Assembly: GCA_943787595.1 (NCBI GenBank)
Contig: CALSNA010000004.1
Coordinates: 1-64,000, forward strand
Source of the DNA: an uncultured Pseudomonadales bacterium
GTDB taxonomy: Bacteria > Pseudomonadota > Gammaproteobacteria > Pseudomonadales > Balneatricaceae
Direction of reading: 5' to 3'
Length of the DNA: 64,000 bases
Numbering within the stretch: position 1 is the stretch's first letter; every line of letters begins with the position of its first letter. Made by a program: the position numbers and the translations under genes. Shown here piece by piece: positions 1 to 8,219 of this stretch. The notes under the pieces are model-generated. The model searched no databases. It had not been told where the DNA came from and saw nothing but the letters and a program-made list of their open reading frames with translations.

Positions 1-41
1 TGTAAATACCCCATTCTTAACACAGCCACCTCGTAGACAGT

Positions 42-857
42 TTAAGCTGCATTCCTATACTCAGTGGGCGTCATATCATTGAGCGAGTCATGCGGCCTTT
101 GGGTGTTATAAATTTCAATCCATTCGTCCGTTATCTGCTTAACCTCCTGTAGGTTTTTAAACCAATATAAGTCCAATACTTCATGCCTATATGTACGATT
201 AAAACGCTCTATATAGCCGTTTTGATACGGGCAACCAGGCTTGATATAGTCAATTCTGATACTGTGAGCTAGAGCCCAATCGGTAAACACGCTTGACGTG
301 AATTCACTGCCGTTATCAACCCGAATCTTCTCTGGATAACCATGCCATTCGCACAACCTGTCTAAATAACGTATAACACGCAACGATGGAATGCTGGTGG
401 CTATATCAATGCCTAATAGCTGGCGGTTAAAGTCATCGATGATGTTAAATGTTCTATAACGCACCTTGTTATGCAGCTGGTCACTCATAAAGTCCATTGA
501 CCATGTGTGCCCTTGATGATTTGGCACCGTTAATGGTTCGGGGTTTCTTGGCGGTAACCTTCGTTTGGATTTGCGCCTAAGGTTGAGCTTTAACTCCGTG
601 TACACGCGATATACGCGCTTATGGTTCCAGTGATAGCCTAGCTTACGCAGCCGCTTAAAACACTTAGGAAAGCCCCACCTCTGGTGTTTTTCCACCAAGT
701 CATTCAGTGCATCGATAATGGCACTATCATCTGTCAGCGTTGGCTGATAATAAAACGCCGTTCGGCTTATAGAAACGACTTTACAGCTCATTGTTACACC
801 GATTTGGTGTGTGGCCTGTAACTCCTGAGCCCAGACTTTGCGCTCTGCCACAGGCAC
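42..857 (-). CDS. IS3-family transposase OrfB (DDE catalytic subunit)
   Basis: Catalytic half of the IS3-type transposase, 271 aa. An N-terminal HTH_21-like segment (about residues 45-100) is followed by an RNase H-fold integrase core. The catalytic triad is visible as D122 (WSMDFMSD), D181 (VDNGSEF) and E217 (YIERFNR), with the D35E spacing typical of the family. The frame starts with GTG overlapping the last base of the orfA stop. The product is therefore most likely made as an OrfAB fusion by -1 frameshifting rather than by independent initiation. It is identical to the protein of copy 2, so it appears intact. Confidence 0.95.
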   Translation of the reverse strand: MPVAERKVWAQELQATHQIGVTMSCKVVSISRTAFYYQPTLTDDSAIIDALNDLVEKHQRWGFPKCFKRLRKLGYHWNHKRVYRVYTELKLNLRRKSKRRLPPRNPEPLTVPNHQGHTWSMDFMSDQLHNKVRYRTFNIIDDFNRQLLGIDIATSIPSLRVIRYLDRLCEWHGYPEKIRVDNGSEFTSSVFTDWALAHSIRIDYIKPGCPYQNGYIERFNRTYRHEVLDLYWFKNLQEVKQITDEWIEIYNTQRPHDSLNDMTPTEYRNAA

Positions 858-1117
858 TACAGCTTTTTTATGATTTCTTCCTGTAGCTGAGATTTAAGAC
901 TTAAGTCAGCGTACATTTGCTTAAGCCTACGGTTCTCTTCTTCAAGCTCTTTTAAGCGTTTAACATCAGAGGCTTCCATGCCGCCATACTTTTCTCGCCA
1001 TTTGTAAACAGTTGAATTGGCTACGCTATATTTACGGCAGATATCTTTTATTGCCATACCAGCGTCAGCTTCTTTCAAAATTGCCACTATTTGGCTTTCG
1101 GTCATGCGTTTGCTCAT
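857..1117 (-). CDS. IS3-family transposase OrfA (DNA-binding subunit)
   Basis: An 86-aa DNA-binding subunit of the transposase. It has a helix-turn-helix over about residues 8-45 (ESQIVAILKEADAG, then DICRKYSVANSTVYKW) and a leucine-zipper-like coiled coil over residues 55-80. The resemblance is to OrfA of the IS407 group. A slippery A AAA AAG heptamer lies just before the stop, in register for a -1 shift into orfB. OrfA alone usually acts as a regulator or inhibitor in this family. Confidence 0.95.
   Translation of the reverse strand: MSKRMTESQIVAILKEADAGMAIKDICRKYSVANSTVYKWREKYGGMEASDVKRLKELEEENRRLKQMYADLSLKSQLQEEIIKKL
863..869 (-). promoter_or_regulatory. Programmed -1 frameshift site of the IS
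   Basis: On the minus strand the heptamer A AAA AAG sits in the orfA zero frame, two codons before the orfA stop. A -1 slip moves ribosomes into the orfB frame, which is the known expression strategy of IS3-family elements. Confidence 0.8.
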
Positions 1118-1157
1118 CGTAAAACTGCTCTGGGATATCTTATAAAAAATTCTACGA

Positions 1158-2111
1158 GTGATGTGTATTAGTTTAGGGGATAGTTACACTAGTGTTATCC
1201 CAATTAACAGATCATCTTTAGATGAATTTGGAGAAAACTTAAATTTAACATTAAATAAATTTAAAAATGATAAACCAGAAGTGGTTGATGAATTCCATTC
1301 TGACATAGATGCTTACAGATGTTTAGATTTACTATCTCGAAATAACATAGCCAGTGATTCAATCATTCAGTGTTACCAGGAGAGTGATTCTGGAAGGTTG
1401 TATACCACAGGTATTAATTTACAAAATGCACCTAAAATCATAAGACGAGCTGCTCTTTCAGGAAACTATAATTATGATATTCAAAACTGTCATTTTTCCA
1501 TACTGAATCAAAAAGCAACTGGATATGGACTTTATTTGGGGACAATAGAACACTATTTAAAAAATAAAAAGGAAGTCAGAAATAGTATAAGTAAGGATAT
1601 GGGATTACGTATTAAAGTAATTAAGGAAGTACTTATTGCTATGCTTTATGGATCACCATTAGGAAAATATGGAAACTCTATATCAAATAAGGTTGGTGTT
1701 GATAAAATTGATGAAATAATGGCAGATGATTTTTTTACTGGTATGAATCAGGATATTAAACTAGCTCGTAATACCATAATAGATAAATCATCTATTTCCA
1801 GAGGTCGATTATCCAATGCTATGGGAAAAAATATTGTTGTTAGTAACACTACAAAAACCCAACAACTAGCACACTTACTCCAGGGTGTAGAAGCACTTGT
1901 ACTTAAAACAATGGTTACTCAATATAATGAAAATATTTTACTCTTGCTGCATGACGGATTTATTAGTAATGAAAAATTAGATATTAAATATATGGAGGAA
2001 AATATTAAATCTGAAACAGATTATAATTTGGTTTTAGAAAGCGAATTAATTAAGTCACCAGCTAAAGCGGAAATTTCTAAAAGATTATCATCTCATCTTA
2101 AAAAATCTTAA
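1158..2111 (+). CDS. Family-A-like (single-subunit) polymerase palm-domain protein, 5'-truncated by the IS
   Basis: A 317-residue reading frame whose first 10 codons lie in the IS end; sequence native to the gene begins at 1189. I do not recognise a named gene, but the motif order resembles the C-terminal polymerase domain of family A DNA polymerases and T7-type RNA polymerases. A motif-A-like YDIQNCHFSIL has D107. An O-helix-like segment has K154, K157 and YG at 164-165. There is an LLQGVEALVLK segment like the Pol I QGTAADLIK helix (about 240-250). A motif-C-like LLHDGF has H265-D266. NCH replaces the usual SQIE after the motif A aspartate, so this is a divergent group, probably plasmid- or phage-derived. 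The N-terminal part is missing and the frame is AT-rich. It could be a replication protein remnant; function is inferred from motifs only. Confidence 0.5.
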   Translation: MMCISLGDSYTSVIPINRSSLDEFGENLNLTLNKFKNDKPEVVDEFHSDIDAYRCLDLLSRNNIASDSIIQCYQESDSGRLYTTGINLQNAPKIIRRAALSGNYNYDIQNCHFSILNQKATGYGLYLGTIEHYLKNKKEVRNSISKDMGLRIKVIKEVLIAMLYGSPLGKYGNSISNKVGVDKIDEIMADDFFTGMNQDIKLARNTIIDKSSISRGRLSNAMGKNIVVSNTTKTQQLAHLLQGVEALVLKTMVTQYNENILLLLHDGFISNEKLDIKYMEENIKSETDYNLVLESELIKSPAKAEISKRLSSHLKKS

Positions 2112-2366
2112 ATTTCTGTAATTTAATGTATGGCAAAATGGTATAACAGGTTCTGGCAGGGACTGGTATATTATGGCAGGCCTATGTATTAAATGGGGGA
2201 GCCATAAACCCTAACTAGATTGATTGCTATATTGGATAAGGATGTTCAATGCAGCTTTCTTATATCAAGTTATGACAATGGATAAGGTCATAGTTACAGT
2301 AGATGATCAACATGTTTAGAGTCCCTTCACAACTTTAAGCAGAAGTAATTTTTATTACATCCATGA

Positions 2367-2858
2367 TTAAATATATCGCTTTATGCCTGGTCAGATTATG
2401 ATTGTGCGATACATTTTGATACGCTGCAGTTGCCCAGTCTGTTTGGCAGTGAAGAGCAGTTACGCGACATTTGGGCCAACCCACTCACTCGCAGAGACTT
2501 AATGAACAAGCTGGAAAAAGAAGGTTGCCACAAGGATGATTTGCTCAAGTTGCAGGAACTCATAGATGCACAAGACAGTGATTTGCTTGATGTACTGCAA
2601 TACATTGCCTACTCAAAAGAGACTGTCAGCCTTGTGGCACGTGTGCAAACGAACAAAGACAATATCTACACCTTGCTCAATGCCCGGCAGCGTGAATTCG
2701 TAAGTTATGTGCTGCGTAATTATGTTGAGGCTGGCGTTGATGAGTTGGACATTGCCAGGTTAGGTACGGTGATTACCGCCAAGTATGGCAACGTACAAGA
2801 GATACAGCGTACGTTCATAGAGTTTCAGACACACCTGTACAAAGAAGCATTAAGTTGA
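2367..2858 (+). pseudogene. hsdR: Type I restriction enzyme R subunit (HsdR), C-terminal remnant
   Basis: About 160 codons open from just after a stop at 2364. They match the C-terminal helical domain of type I restriction HsdR subunits (EcoEI_R_C-like): LPSLFGSEEQLRDIWANP, then RRDLMNKLEKEG, then LNARQREFVSYVL and VDELDIARLGTVITAKYG. The complete protein is usually over 750 residues, so the nuclease and DEAD-box motor domains are absent. No hsdM or hsdS is nearby. A TTG at 2430 could start translation, but the product would have no catalytic domain. It is a relic of a lost restriction-modification locus. Confidence 0.8.
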
Positions 2859-3286
2859 AGTGCAAAATAAGCTAGAGACCAGGTTGTAAGACTGGCCTGG
2901 AAAACAGAGCTAGAACTTGTAAGCTCAGTTAGACCTCCCCAAAAAAACAAGATAAGTTGGCAAGTGCAAAAAATGTGCTTACAACACTGATTCGCTTCGA
3001 TGCTATTTTACATGGCTACTTCGAATGTCTACAGATGTAAACAAACTATGACACAGTGGGATTCGCGCACTTTGCCATCGGCAAGACGTACGTAAAATGA
3101 GGGCTTGATGTTTTTGATGGTACTGGATAAAATCCATGTATTGGGCCTAATCCATTAGCATCTAATCCAATATTTGGATTAGAAAATTCAATATAAGAGT
3201 CTGAAGTAAAGACATCCTTAACTTCATTAACAAGTAATGTCCCAAAAAAAAATTTCTAGTATTTTATAATGGAATTATAGGCTTTA
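2859..3286. other. Intergenic, no gene seen; 9-bp perfect palindrome
   Basis: No coding signal was recognised. The only structure seen is a perfect inverted repeat at 3162-3182 (CTAATCCAA, TAT, TTGGATTAG) about 105 bp upstream of the EamA start. It could be an operator or a small hairpin. Confidence 0.4.
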
Positions 3287-4159
3287 GTGATCATCAGTCG
3301 TTTTTTACCATTGTGCTTATTAATCAGTGTGGGAATACTGATTGCAATTATCCTGTCTATCGGTAAAGTGTTACAAAGTCATGGCATACCCCCTTTGACG
3401 CTTACATTCTGGATGGTGTTAGGTGCGGGTATTCTATTATTGCCATCCACATTTTCTAGCATTCGAGAAAACAAAATTACTTTAGGACACGTTCGATATG
3501 GATTAATTGCAGGCGGATTAAGTAATGCTTTTCCGATCATGCTCATCATGTATGCAATCCCTCACATAGGATCAGGGATGTCCTCTGTTGTTTACGCGTT
3601 CCCCCCATTATTTACTTATTTCATATCAATTTTATTGAAACTGGAAAAAATCAAAATTCAGCGTATTGCTGGCCTCTTTTTAGGGCTTACTGGTGGTTTA
3701 GTTATTGTATGGCCACCTGAGAGCCCATCTATGAATAGCTGGATGGCGTTAGCGATGTGGGCTCCTTTGTTTTTATCTTGCGCTAATATATATCGCACAT
3801 TAGCATGGCCATCTGGTGCACAGCCGACGGTCTTGGCTTGTGTTATCATGTTTGGTGCTGCCATTATTCTCTTACCAATGACACTCTTAATTGATGGTAT
3901 TCATCCTGTTTTTTCAGACTCAGATAGCATTACTACTTGGTCTATTGTGGGTGTAATGATCACTATGGCAATGATGTATAGCCTCAACATGAAATTGCAA
4001 AAAGTGGCAGGGCCTGTTTATTTAAGCCAGGTAGGTTACGTTACTATCCCAGTAGGTTTATTGATTAGCAGCTATGTGTTCTCAGAAAATTGGGTCATGA
4101 GCACTTGGGGTGCTTTGGCTTTAATTGGATTAGGATTATGGTTAACGGCAGTTGAATAA
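3287..4159 (+). CDS. EamA/DMT-family membrane transporter
   Basis: A 290-aa integral membrane protein of the drug/metabolite transporter superfamily. It has ten hydrophobic segments in two EamA-type halves. The GTG at 3287 is the first start in frame; the nearby ATG at 3269 is closed by a TAG. Typical signatures are IGSGMSSVVYAFPPLF at the end of the first repeat and VAGPVYLSQVGYVTIP in the second. The substrate cannot be deduced. It stands alone, with remnants on both sides, and has no partner gene. A second, only distantly similar EamA protein lies at 11983-12888. Confidence 0.85.
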   Translation: MIISRFLPLCLLISVGILIAIILSIGKVLQSHGIPPLTLTFWMVLGAGILLLPSTFSSIRENKITLGHVRYGLIAGGLSNAFPIMLIMYAIPHIGSGMSSVVYAFPPLFTYFISILLKLEKIKIQRIAGLFLGLTGGLVIVWPPESPSMNSWMALAMWAPLFLSCANIYRTLAWPSGAQPTVLACVIMFGAAIILLPMTLLIDGIHPVFSDSDSITTWSIVGVMITMAMMYSLNMKLQKVAGPVYLSQVGYVTIPVGLLISSYVFSENWVMSTWGALALIGLGLWLTAVE

Positions 4160-4587
4160 CTGCGTTTGGGAAAATAGATATTGTGATTAAAGGTAAACTA
4201 GTTTACTCAGTAATCTCTTCAACAAAATACCTGATTATTTCTTTATCTAATTATATCAATACAGTCTACTTCCATCATTTGTTATTCCCATCATGAATAG
4301 TAGATTAATTTTAGTAATTAAATATCTTTAAAAAAAATTCAACTGTGAACATCACACGTATAGATTAATATCTTGTAATGAATGCCAAACATAGATACTG
4401 TTTTTTTAATCAATACTTTTTCATGATTAACCTGTTACACATCTCACTTGGATTTCGTCAAGTTTAGCTCACAGGCCTTTTTTGTTCGATCGGAATTTTC
4501 TGATCAGGCATGCTTCAGACTAAATTGCCCAGATTAAAATCGCAAGGCAAGCAGTTTTCCTGTCACTTTTAAATGCAAATTCCCACC
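4160..4587. other. Intergenic, no gene seen
   Basis: AT-rich sequence with frequent stops in all frames. No homology, hairpin or repeat was recognised. Confidence 0.4.
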
Positions 4588-4716
4588 TGTAACTATCTCC
4601 TAAAATGCTACAGCTAGCCCGTAGAATTTCTTTTACACGATTTGAAAGGATTTTTACGATGGCAAAACGAAAAAGTGAAAGCCAGATTGTGACGATTTTG
4701 AAAGAAGCTGAAGCTA
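4588..4716 (+). mobile_element. Decayed left end of a related IS3-family element
   Basis: The sequence begins TGTAACTATCTCCTAAAAT, close to the left tip of the intact IS, and keeps the CGTAGAATTT block and the orfA start region. The orfA start reads MAKRKSESQIVTILKEAEA from 4660 and then diverges abruptly. It is a truncated relative of the active element, not a copy of it. Confidence 0.75.
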
Positions 4717-4767
4717 GTCAATATGTTCTGCTGTCTGAATTAACATGCTCCTGGAGGTTATCCATAA

Positions 4768-6276
4768 GTGCGGTTAGTCTGGTTTAAAAGAGATCTAAGA
4801 ATAGAAGACCATCTGCCACTGACTCAAGCGTCCAGGCTAGGTCCTGTATTGCCGCTCTATATTATTGAGCCAGACCTATGGTCCCAGCCTGATATGAGTC
4901 ACAGGCACTATGTGTTCCTGCAGGAATGTCTTTGTGAACTTGATCAATCATTGAAGTCGCTTGGACAGAAGCTGATTATAAAGGTCGGTAATGCAGTTGA
5001 TGTACTCGAAAAAATTAATCAGCACCACAATATCCAGACACTACGATCCCATCAAGAGACATGGAATGGCTGGACATATGGTCGCGACCAGGCCGTTAGG
5101 CGCTGGTGTCACGCAAAAAATATCCCATGGCATGAGCCGGTTCAAAATGGTGTGATACGTCGTTTGCAGGATCGTGATGGCTGGGCTAGACGCTGGTACC
5201 ATCAGATGAAGCAACCCACCGTGAGCCTCCCTTCCAATCTTGAAACTATAGAAGAGCGATCTGATTCCTGGCCCACTTATCAGGAACTTGGATTACAGGA
5301 AGATGAATTGAGTGATCTACAATCAGGTGGTCGAAACAAAGGACTAAAGTTGCTGCACAGTTTTCTTTACGAGCGCGGAGAAGGTTATACCAAAGCAATG
5401 TCATCGCCTGTAACTGCGTTTGATCACTGCTCAAGGCTCTCTGCTCATCTGGCTTTTGGCACATTATCCGTCCGTGAAGTATTCCAGGCATGTGAGCAGC
5501 GTAATCAGGAAATCAAGCAGATGCCTCGTGGACAAAAAGGCACATGGTCCAGTGCAATGCGATCATTCTCGGGCAGGCTACGCTGGCATTGTCATTTCAT
5601 TCAAAAGCTGGAAGATGAACCACGCATTGAATGTGAAAACATGCATCCTGCCTATGATAGCCTGAGGAAAAAAAACTTTAATGATGACTATTTTGCTGCA
5701 TGGAAGTCTGGCATGACCGGCTATCCGATAGTGGATGCCTGCATGCGTGCCTTAACGGCCACCGGCTGGCTTAATTTTCGCATGCGTGCGATGGTGATGA
5801 GTTTTGCAAGCTATCATCTCTGGTTGCACTGGAGAAAACCAGCCCTGCATCTGGCCAGTCTGTTTACGGACTATGAACCAGGCATTCATTACAGCCAGGT
5901 ACAAATGCAATCGGGTACAACAGGTATTAACGCAATTCGTATCTACAATCCTATCAAACAGGGATTTGATCAAGATCCGGAAGGGGTCTTTATCCGCCAC
6001 TGGGTCCCAGAGCTGCGAGGGATGGATCAAGCATTTATTCATATGCCCTGGCAAGCAGAATCACAAATGAATGGCTATCCAATGCCAATTGTTGATGAAA
6101 AAGCAGCTCGAAAAGCAGCGGCCAATGAGCTTTATGGCCTCAGAAAAAGCAATGCTACTCATAAGGAAACGGCCCAAAAAATTGTGAGTAAGCATGGTAG
6201 TCGTAAGGCTGGCTTCCCCAGAAGGCCCGGTAAGAAAAAAACACAGCTTAATACCCAGGGCGAGCTTCTGTTATGA
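4768..6276 (+). CDS. Cryptochrome/deoxyribodipyrimidine photolyase family protein
   Basis: A flavoprotein of the photolyase/cryptochrome family (502 aa) that would repair UV-induced pyrimidine photoproducts in blue light or act as a light sensor. An N-terminal Rossmann antenna domain starts at residue 1 (MRLVWFKRDLRIEDHLPL). The C-terminal helical FAD domain contains GRLRWHCHFIQKLED, TGYPIVDACMRAL, GWLNFRMRAMVMSF and a YNPIKQG motif. The GTG start has a GGAGG ribosome site about 10 nt upstream. The basic C-terminal tail (GSRKAGFPRRPGKKK) extends past the FAD domain. A 26-codon frame overlaps the stop (6273-6353, beginning MKILRIILEEQ) and may be the relic of a coupled gene. Repair and cryptochrome roles cannot be separated by eye. 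Confidence 0.9.
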   Translation: MRLVWFKRDLRIEDHLPLTQASRLGPVLPLYIIEPDLWSQPDMSHRHYVFLQECLCELDQSLKSLGQKLIIKVGNAVDVLEKINQHHNIQTLRSHQETWNGWTYGRDQAVRRWCHAKNIPWHEPVQNGVIRRLQDRDGWARRWYHQMKQPTVSLPSNLETIEERSDSWPTYQELGLQEDELSDLQSGGRNKGLKLLHSFLYERGEGYTKAMSSPVTAFDHCSRLSAHLAFGTLSVREVFQACEQRNQEIKQMPRGQKGTWSSAMRSFSGRLRWHCHFIQKLEDEPRIECENMHPAYDSLRKKNFNDDYFAAWKSGMTGYPIVDACMRALTATGWLNFRMRAMVMSFASYHLWLHWRKPALHLASLFTDYEPGIHYSQVQMQSGTTGINAIRIYNPIKQGFDQDPEGVFIRHWVPELRGMDQAFIHMPWQAESQMNGYPMPIVDEKAARKAAANELYGLRKSNATHKETAQKIVSKHGSRKAGFPRRPGKKKTQLNTQGELLL

Positions 6277-6331
6277 AAATATTGCGAATCATTTTAGAAG
6301 AGCAGCGGCCAGGATCTATAAAACCAAGTAA

Positions 6332-6733
6332 ACATATTATAGACCATCACTAATCGCCAACGATAACACTGCTTCATGTTCAGATTTAAAGCAGGCAGCA
6401 ACAAAGTTTAGCTTTAATGCAGTTGGACTATCCATTGATTTTGGCACCCTGAAGAAGATCAAAATACCGGCATTGCTCTACCTCAAATATCGAGACAATG
6501 ACCATTTTTCAGTGCTAAAGGGCATCAACAATACGCACGTTTCACTGGCTGACCCATCGTGGGGTAACAGGACATTCATGGTTCATCAATTCAAGAATCT
6601 GTGGCAAATAAAAGATACGCTAAAGGGTGAGGCTTTAGTGATTGTGCCAAACGGCCAAGTAACCACAAACAACGACTTCTTTAAGTCTCCGGTAGTAAGC
6701 AGTCTATCAACATTGCCCTTAATTCTCAGATAA
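6332..6733 (+). pseudogene. C39-type (bacteriocin-processing) peptidase, fragment
   Basis: An open stretch of about 133 codons matches the C39 papain-like domain found in bacteriocin exporters and stand-alone C39 proteins. It contains KIPALLYLKYRDNDHFSVLKG with the catalytic His, then VSLADPSWGNRTF with the catalytic Asp. The N-terminal part carrying the active-site Cys is missing, and a TAA at 6329 closes the frame upstream. A TTG at 6473 could start an 86-aa product, but it would lack the cysteine. It is most likely an inactive relic. Confidence 0.65.
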
Positions 6734-6886
6734 AGAACACACTTAGCTAGTCAACCTAGCCTTTATTTCTTGTGATAGCATCCTATTCAGAGATTAGGAA
6801 ATCCTAACATTAGTGATAATAAAAATTATGGTTGGGGGTATAAATTTATATAAAAATTTAAATTTTTATATAAATCGAATCATTAA

Positions 6887-7645
6887 TTGATAATTGTGTG
6901 TGCGGCTCCGAACCTGGACTCGGTGGATACCGTGACCGATGGCAGTGGCACCATCGTGCACCAGCAGGCCTTCAGTTTATTTGGGGTGCGCTACAACACC
7001 GACTGGCAGGAACCGGACGGTGACCCAGTTAGCCAGATCGATCCCTACACCAGCCGGGGCTTTACCAGTCACGAGCACACTGCCGCCTTTGGGCCGATCC
7101 ACATGAACAGGCGGGTGTATGATCCGGAGGTAGGCCGGTTCCTCAGTGCCGACCCCTTTATCCAGTCACCCCACAACAGCCAGAGCTACAACCGCTATAG
7201 TTATGTGCTGAACAATCCCTTAAAGTATGTGAACCCCAGCGGCAATTTCTGGAAGTTGGTGCGTAATAGCATTAGCAGGAACTGGAATTGTTTTACCCGC
7301 ACGGTCAGCCAGTTTGTGTGGACGCGAACCAGGACGACACGGGATGCCCAGGATATTCCCCGGCAGTACTGGCGTTCCAGCTTGAGCAATACTAATGCAA
7401 CAAATTTAAAAATCAGTTCGGGTAGTCTGATTGTAATAAATGCCCAAAAGGAATGGTTAACTCATGACTATGAATTTGAAACGGAAATTTGTTCACGTTC
7501 TGGGTCTGCTTGTATAGTAGATAATGTCTGGGGAGTAGTTAAAGATAATTCTGTGCTGTTCCAGGATGGAGGGTTAACAGATGGCGCAGTGAGTAGTATT
7601 CCTGGAATAGGTACTGTAGAAACTTGTGTCGATGACGCCTCTTAA
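6887..7645 (+). pseudogene. RHS/YD-repeat protein, C-terminal core and variable tail, N-terminally truncated
   Basis: The first 120 codons match the RHS-repeat-associated core: DSVDTVTDGSG, then FGPIHMNRRVYDPEVGRFLSADPFIQ, then YNRYSYVLNNPLKYVNPSG. After the PSG junction comes an unrelated tail of about 135 residues, where polymorphic toxins carry their effector domain. I do not recognise the tail. The body of the RHS protein (normally over 1000 residues) is absent and there is no signal peptide. The core part is much richer in G+C than the flanks and than its own tail. A TTG codon opens the frame, but it is probably not a real start. Confidence 0.75.
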
Positions 7646-8219
7646 AATCTGGTCAATCAGACTCGTGACAACCACCTTTTCAAGCACGAAACTATTGTAA
7701 TTGATCGTGTTTTACTCTATGGTTCATACCCTTTGTCTAATTATCAACGCCGTTTCAACGACAATCTGAAAAATCACATCAGCCGAAAACTCCCGTCAAA
7801 TTGGGCCTTTGGGTTATTTTGATCCAAATTCTATTTGCAAAGATTGGCAAACATTTACACATTTTTGCAATATCAATCATCGTCATGGATAATACTTGAC
7901 CGTTGAGACGCTTGTTCCCTGGGGTCTGGTTAGTATATCGCCCACCTATTGCACACATGATTTGTTTGCAGAGAAAATCATGCACACAAACCTTAAGTGT
8001 TGTAGGGGTAGTGTTTTTTGTGGGATAAATTTTTTGCGATCAGTATATAAATCTTAATTGCTGGCTCACAAGCTATAAAAGCTGACATAGATCAAAAAGA
8101 GAAATTAATTGATCAAAGATCGACATCAACTTAAAACAGGCACTTACAACATGTACAAATCAGCATTTAAGAATATTGATGACACTTTATTGGCAGCAAA
8201 TCGTAAAGGTCATAAAATT
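7646..8219. other. Intergenic, no gene recognised
   Basis: A 68-codon minus-strand frame is open at 7779-7985 but has no recognisable motif or convincing ribosome site. The rest is AT-rich leader sequence in front of rhlE. Confidence 0.35.

Larger units (their letters stand above)
1..1188 (-). mobile_element. IS3-family insertion sequence (IS407-like group), copy 1
   Basis: A complete 1188-bp element whose ends read TGTAACTATCCCC and TGTAAATACCCC, an imperfect terminal inverted repeat with TGT...ACA tips. It carries two overlapping reading frames, OrfA and OrfB, on the minus strand. Spot comparison shows it to be the reverse complement of the copy at 20533-21720, and both encode the same two proteins. 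The outer end falls exactly on base 1, so the target duplication on that side cannot be seen. Its inner end interrupts a polymerase-like reading frame. The group assignment is from protein resemblance plus the 4-bp duplication seen at copy 2. Confidence 0.95.

Noticed and set aside
7779-7985. 68-codon minus-strand frame
   Set aside because: No motif, no ribosome site, and overlapping plus-strand text also looks random.
8109-8219. 37-residue N-terminal extension of RhlE
   Set aside because: Upstream residues lack homology to the family; the canonical start MTFNELGLS lies at 8220.
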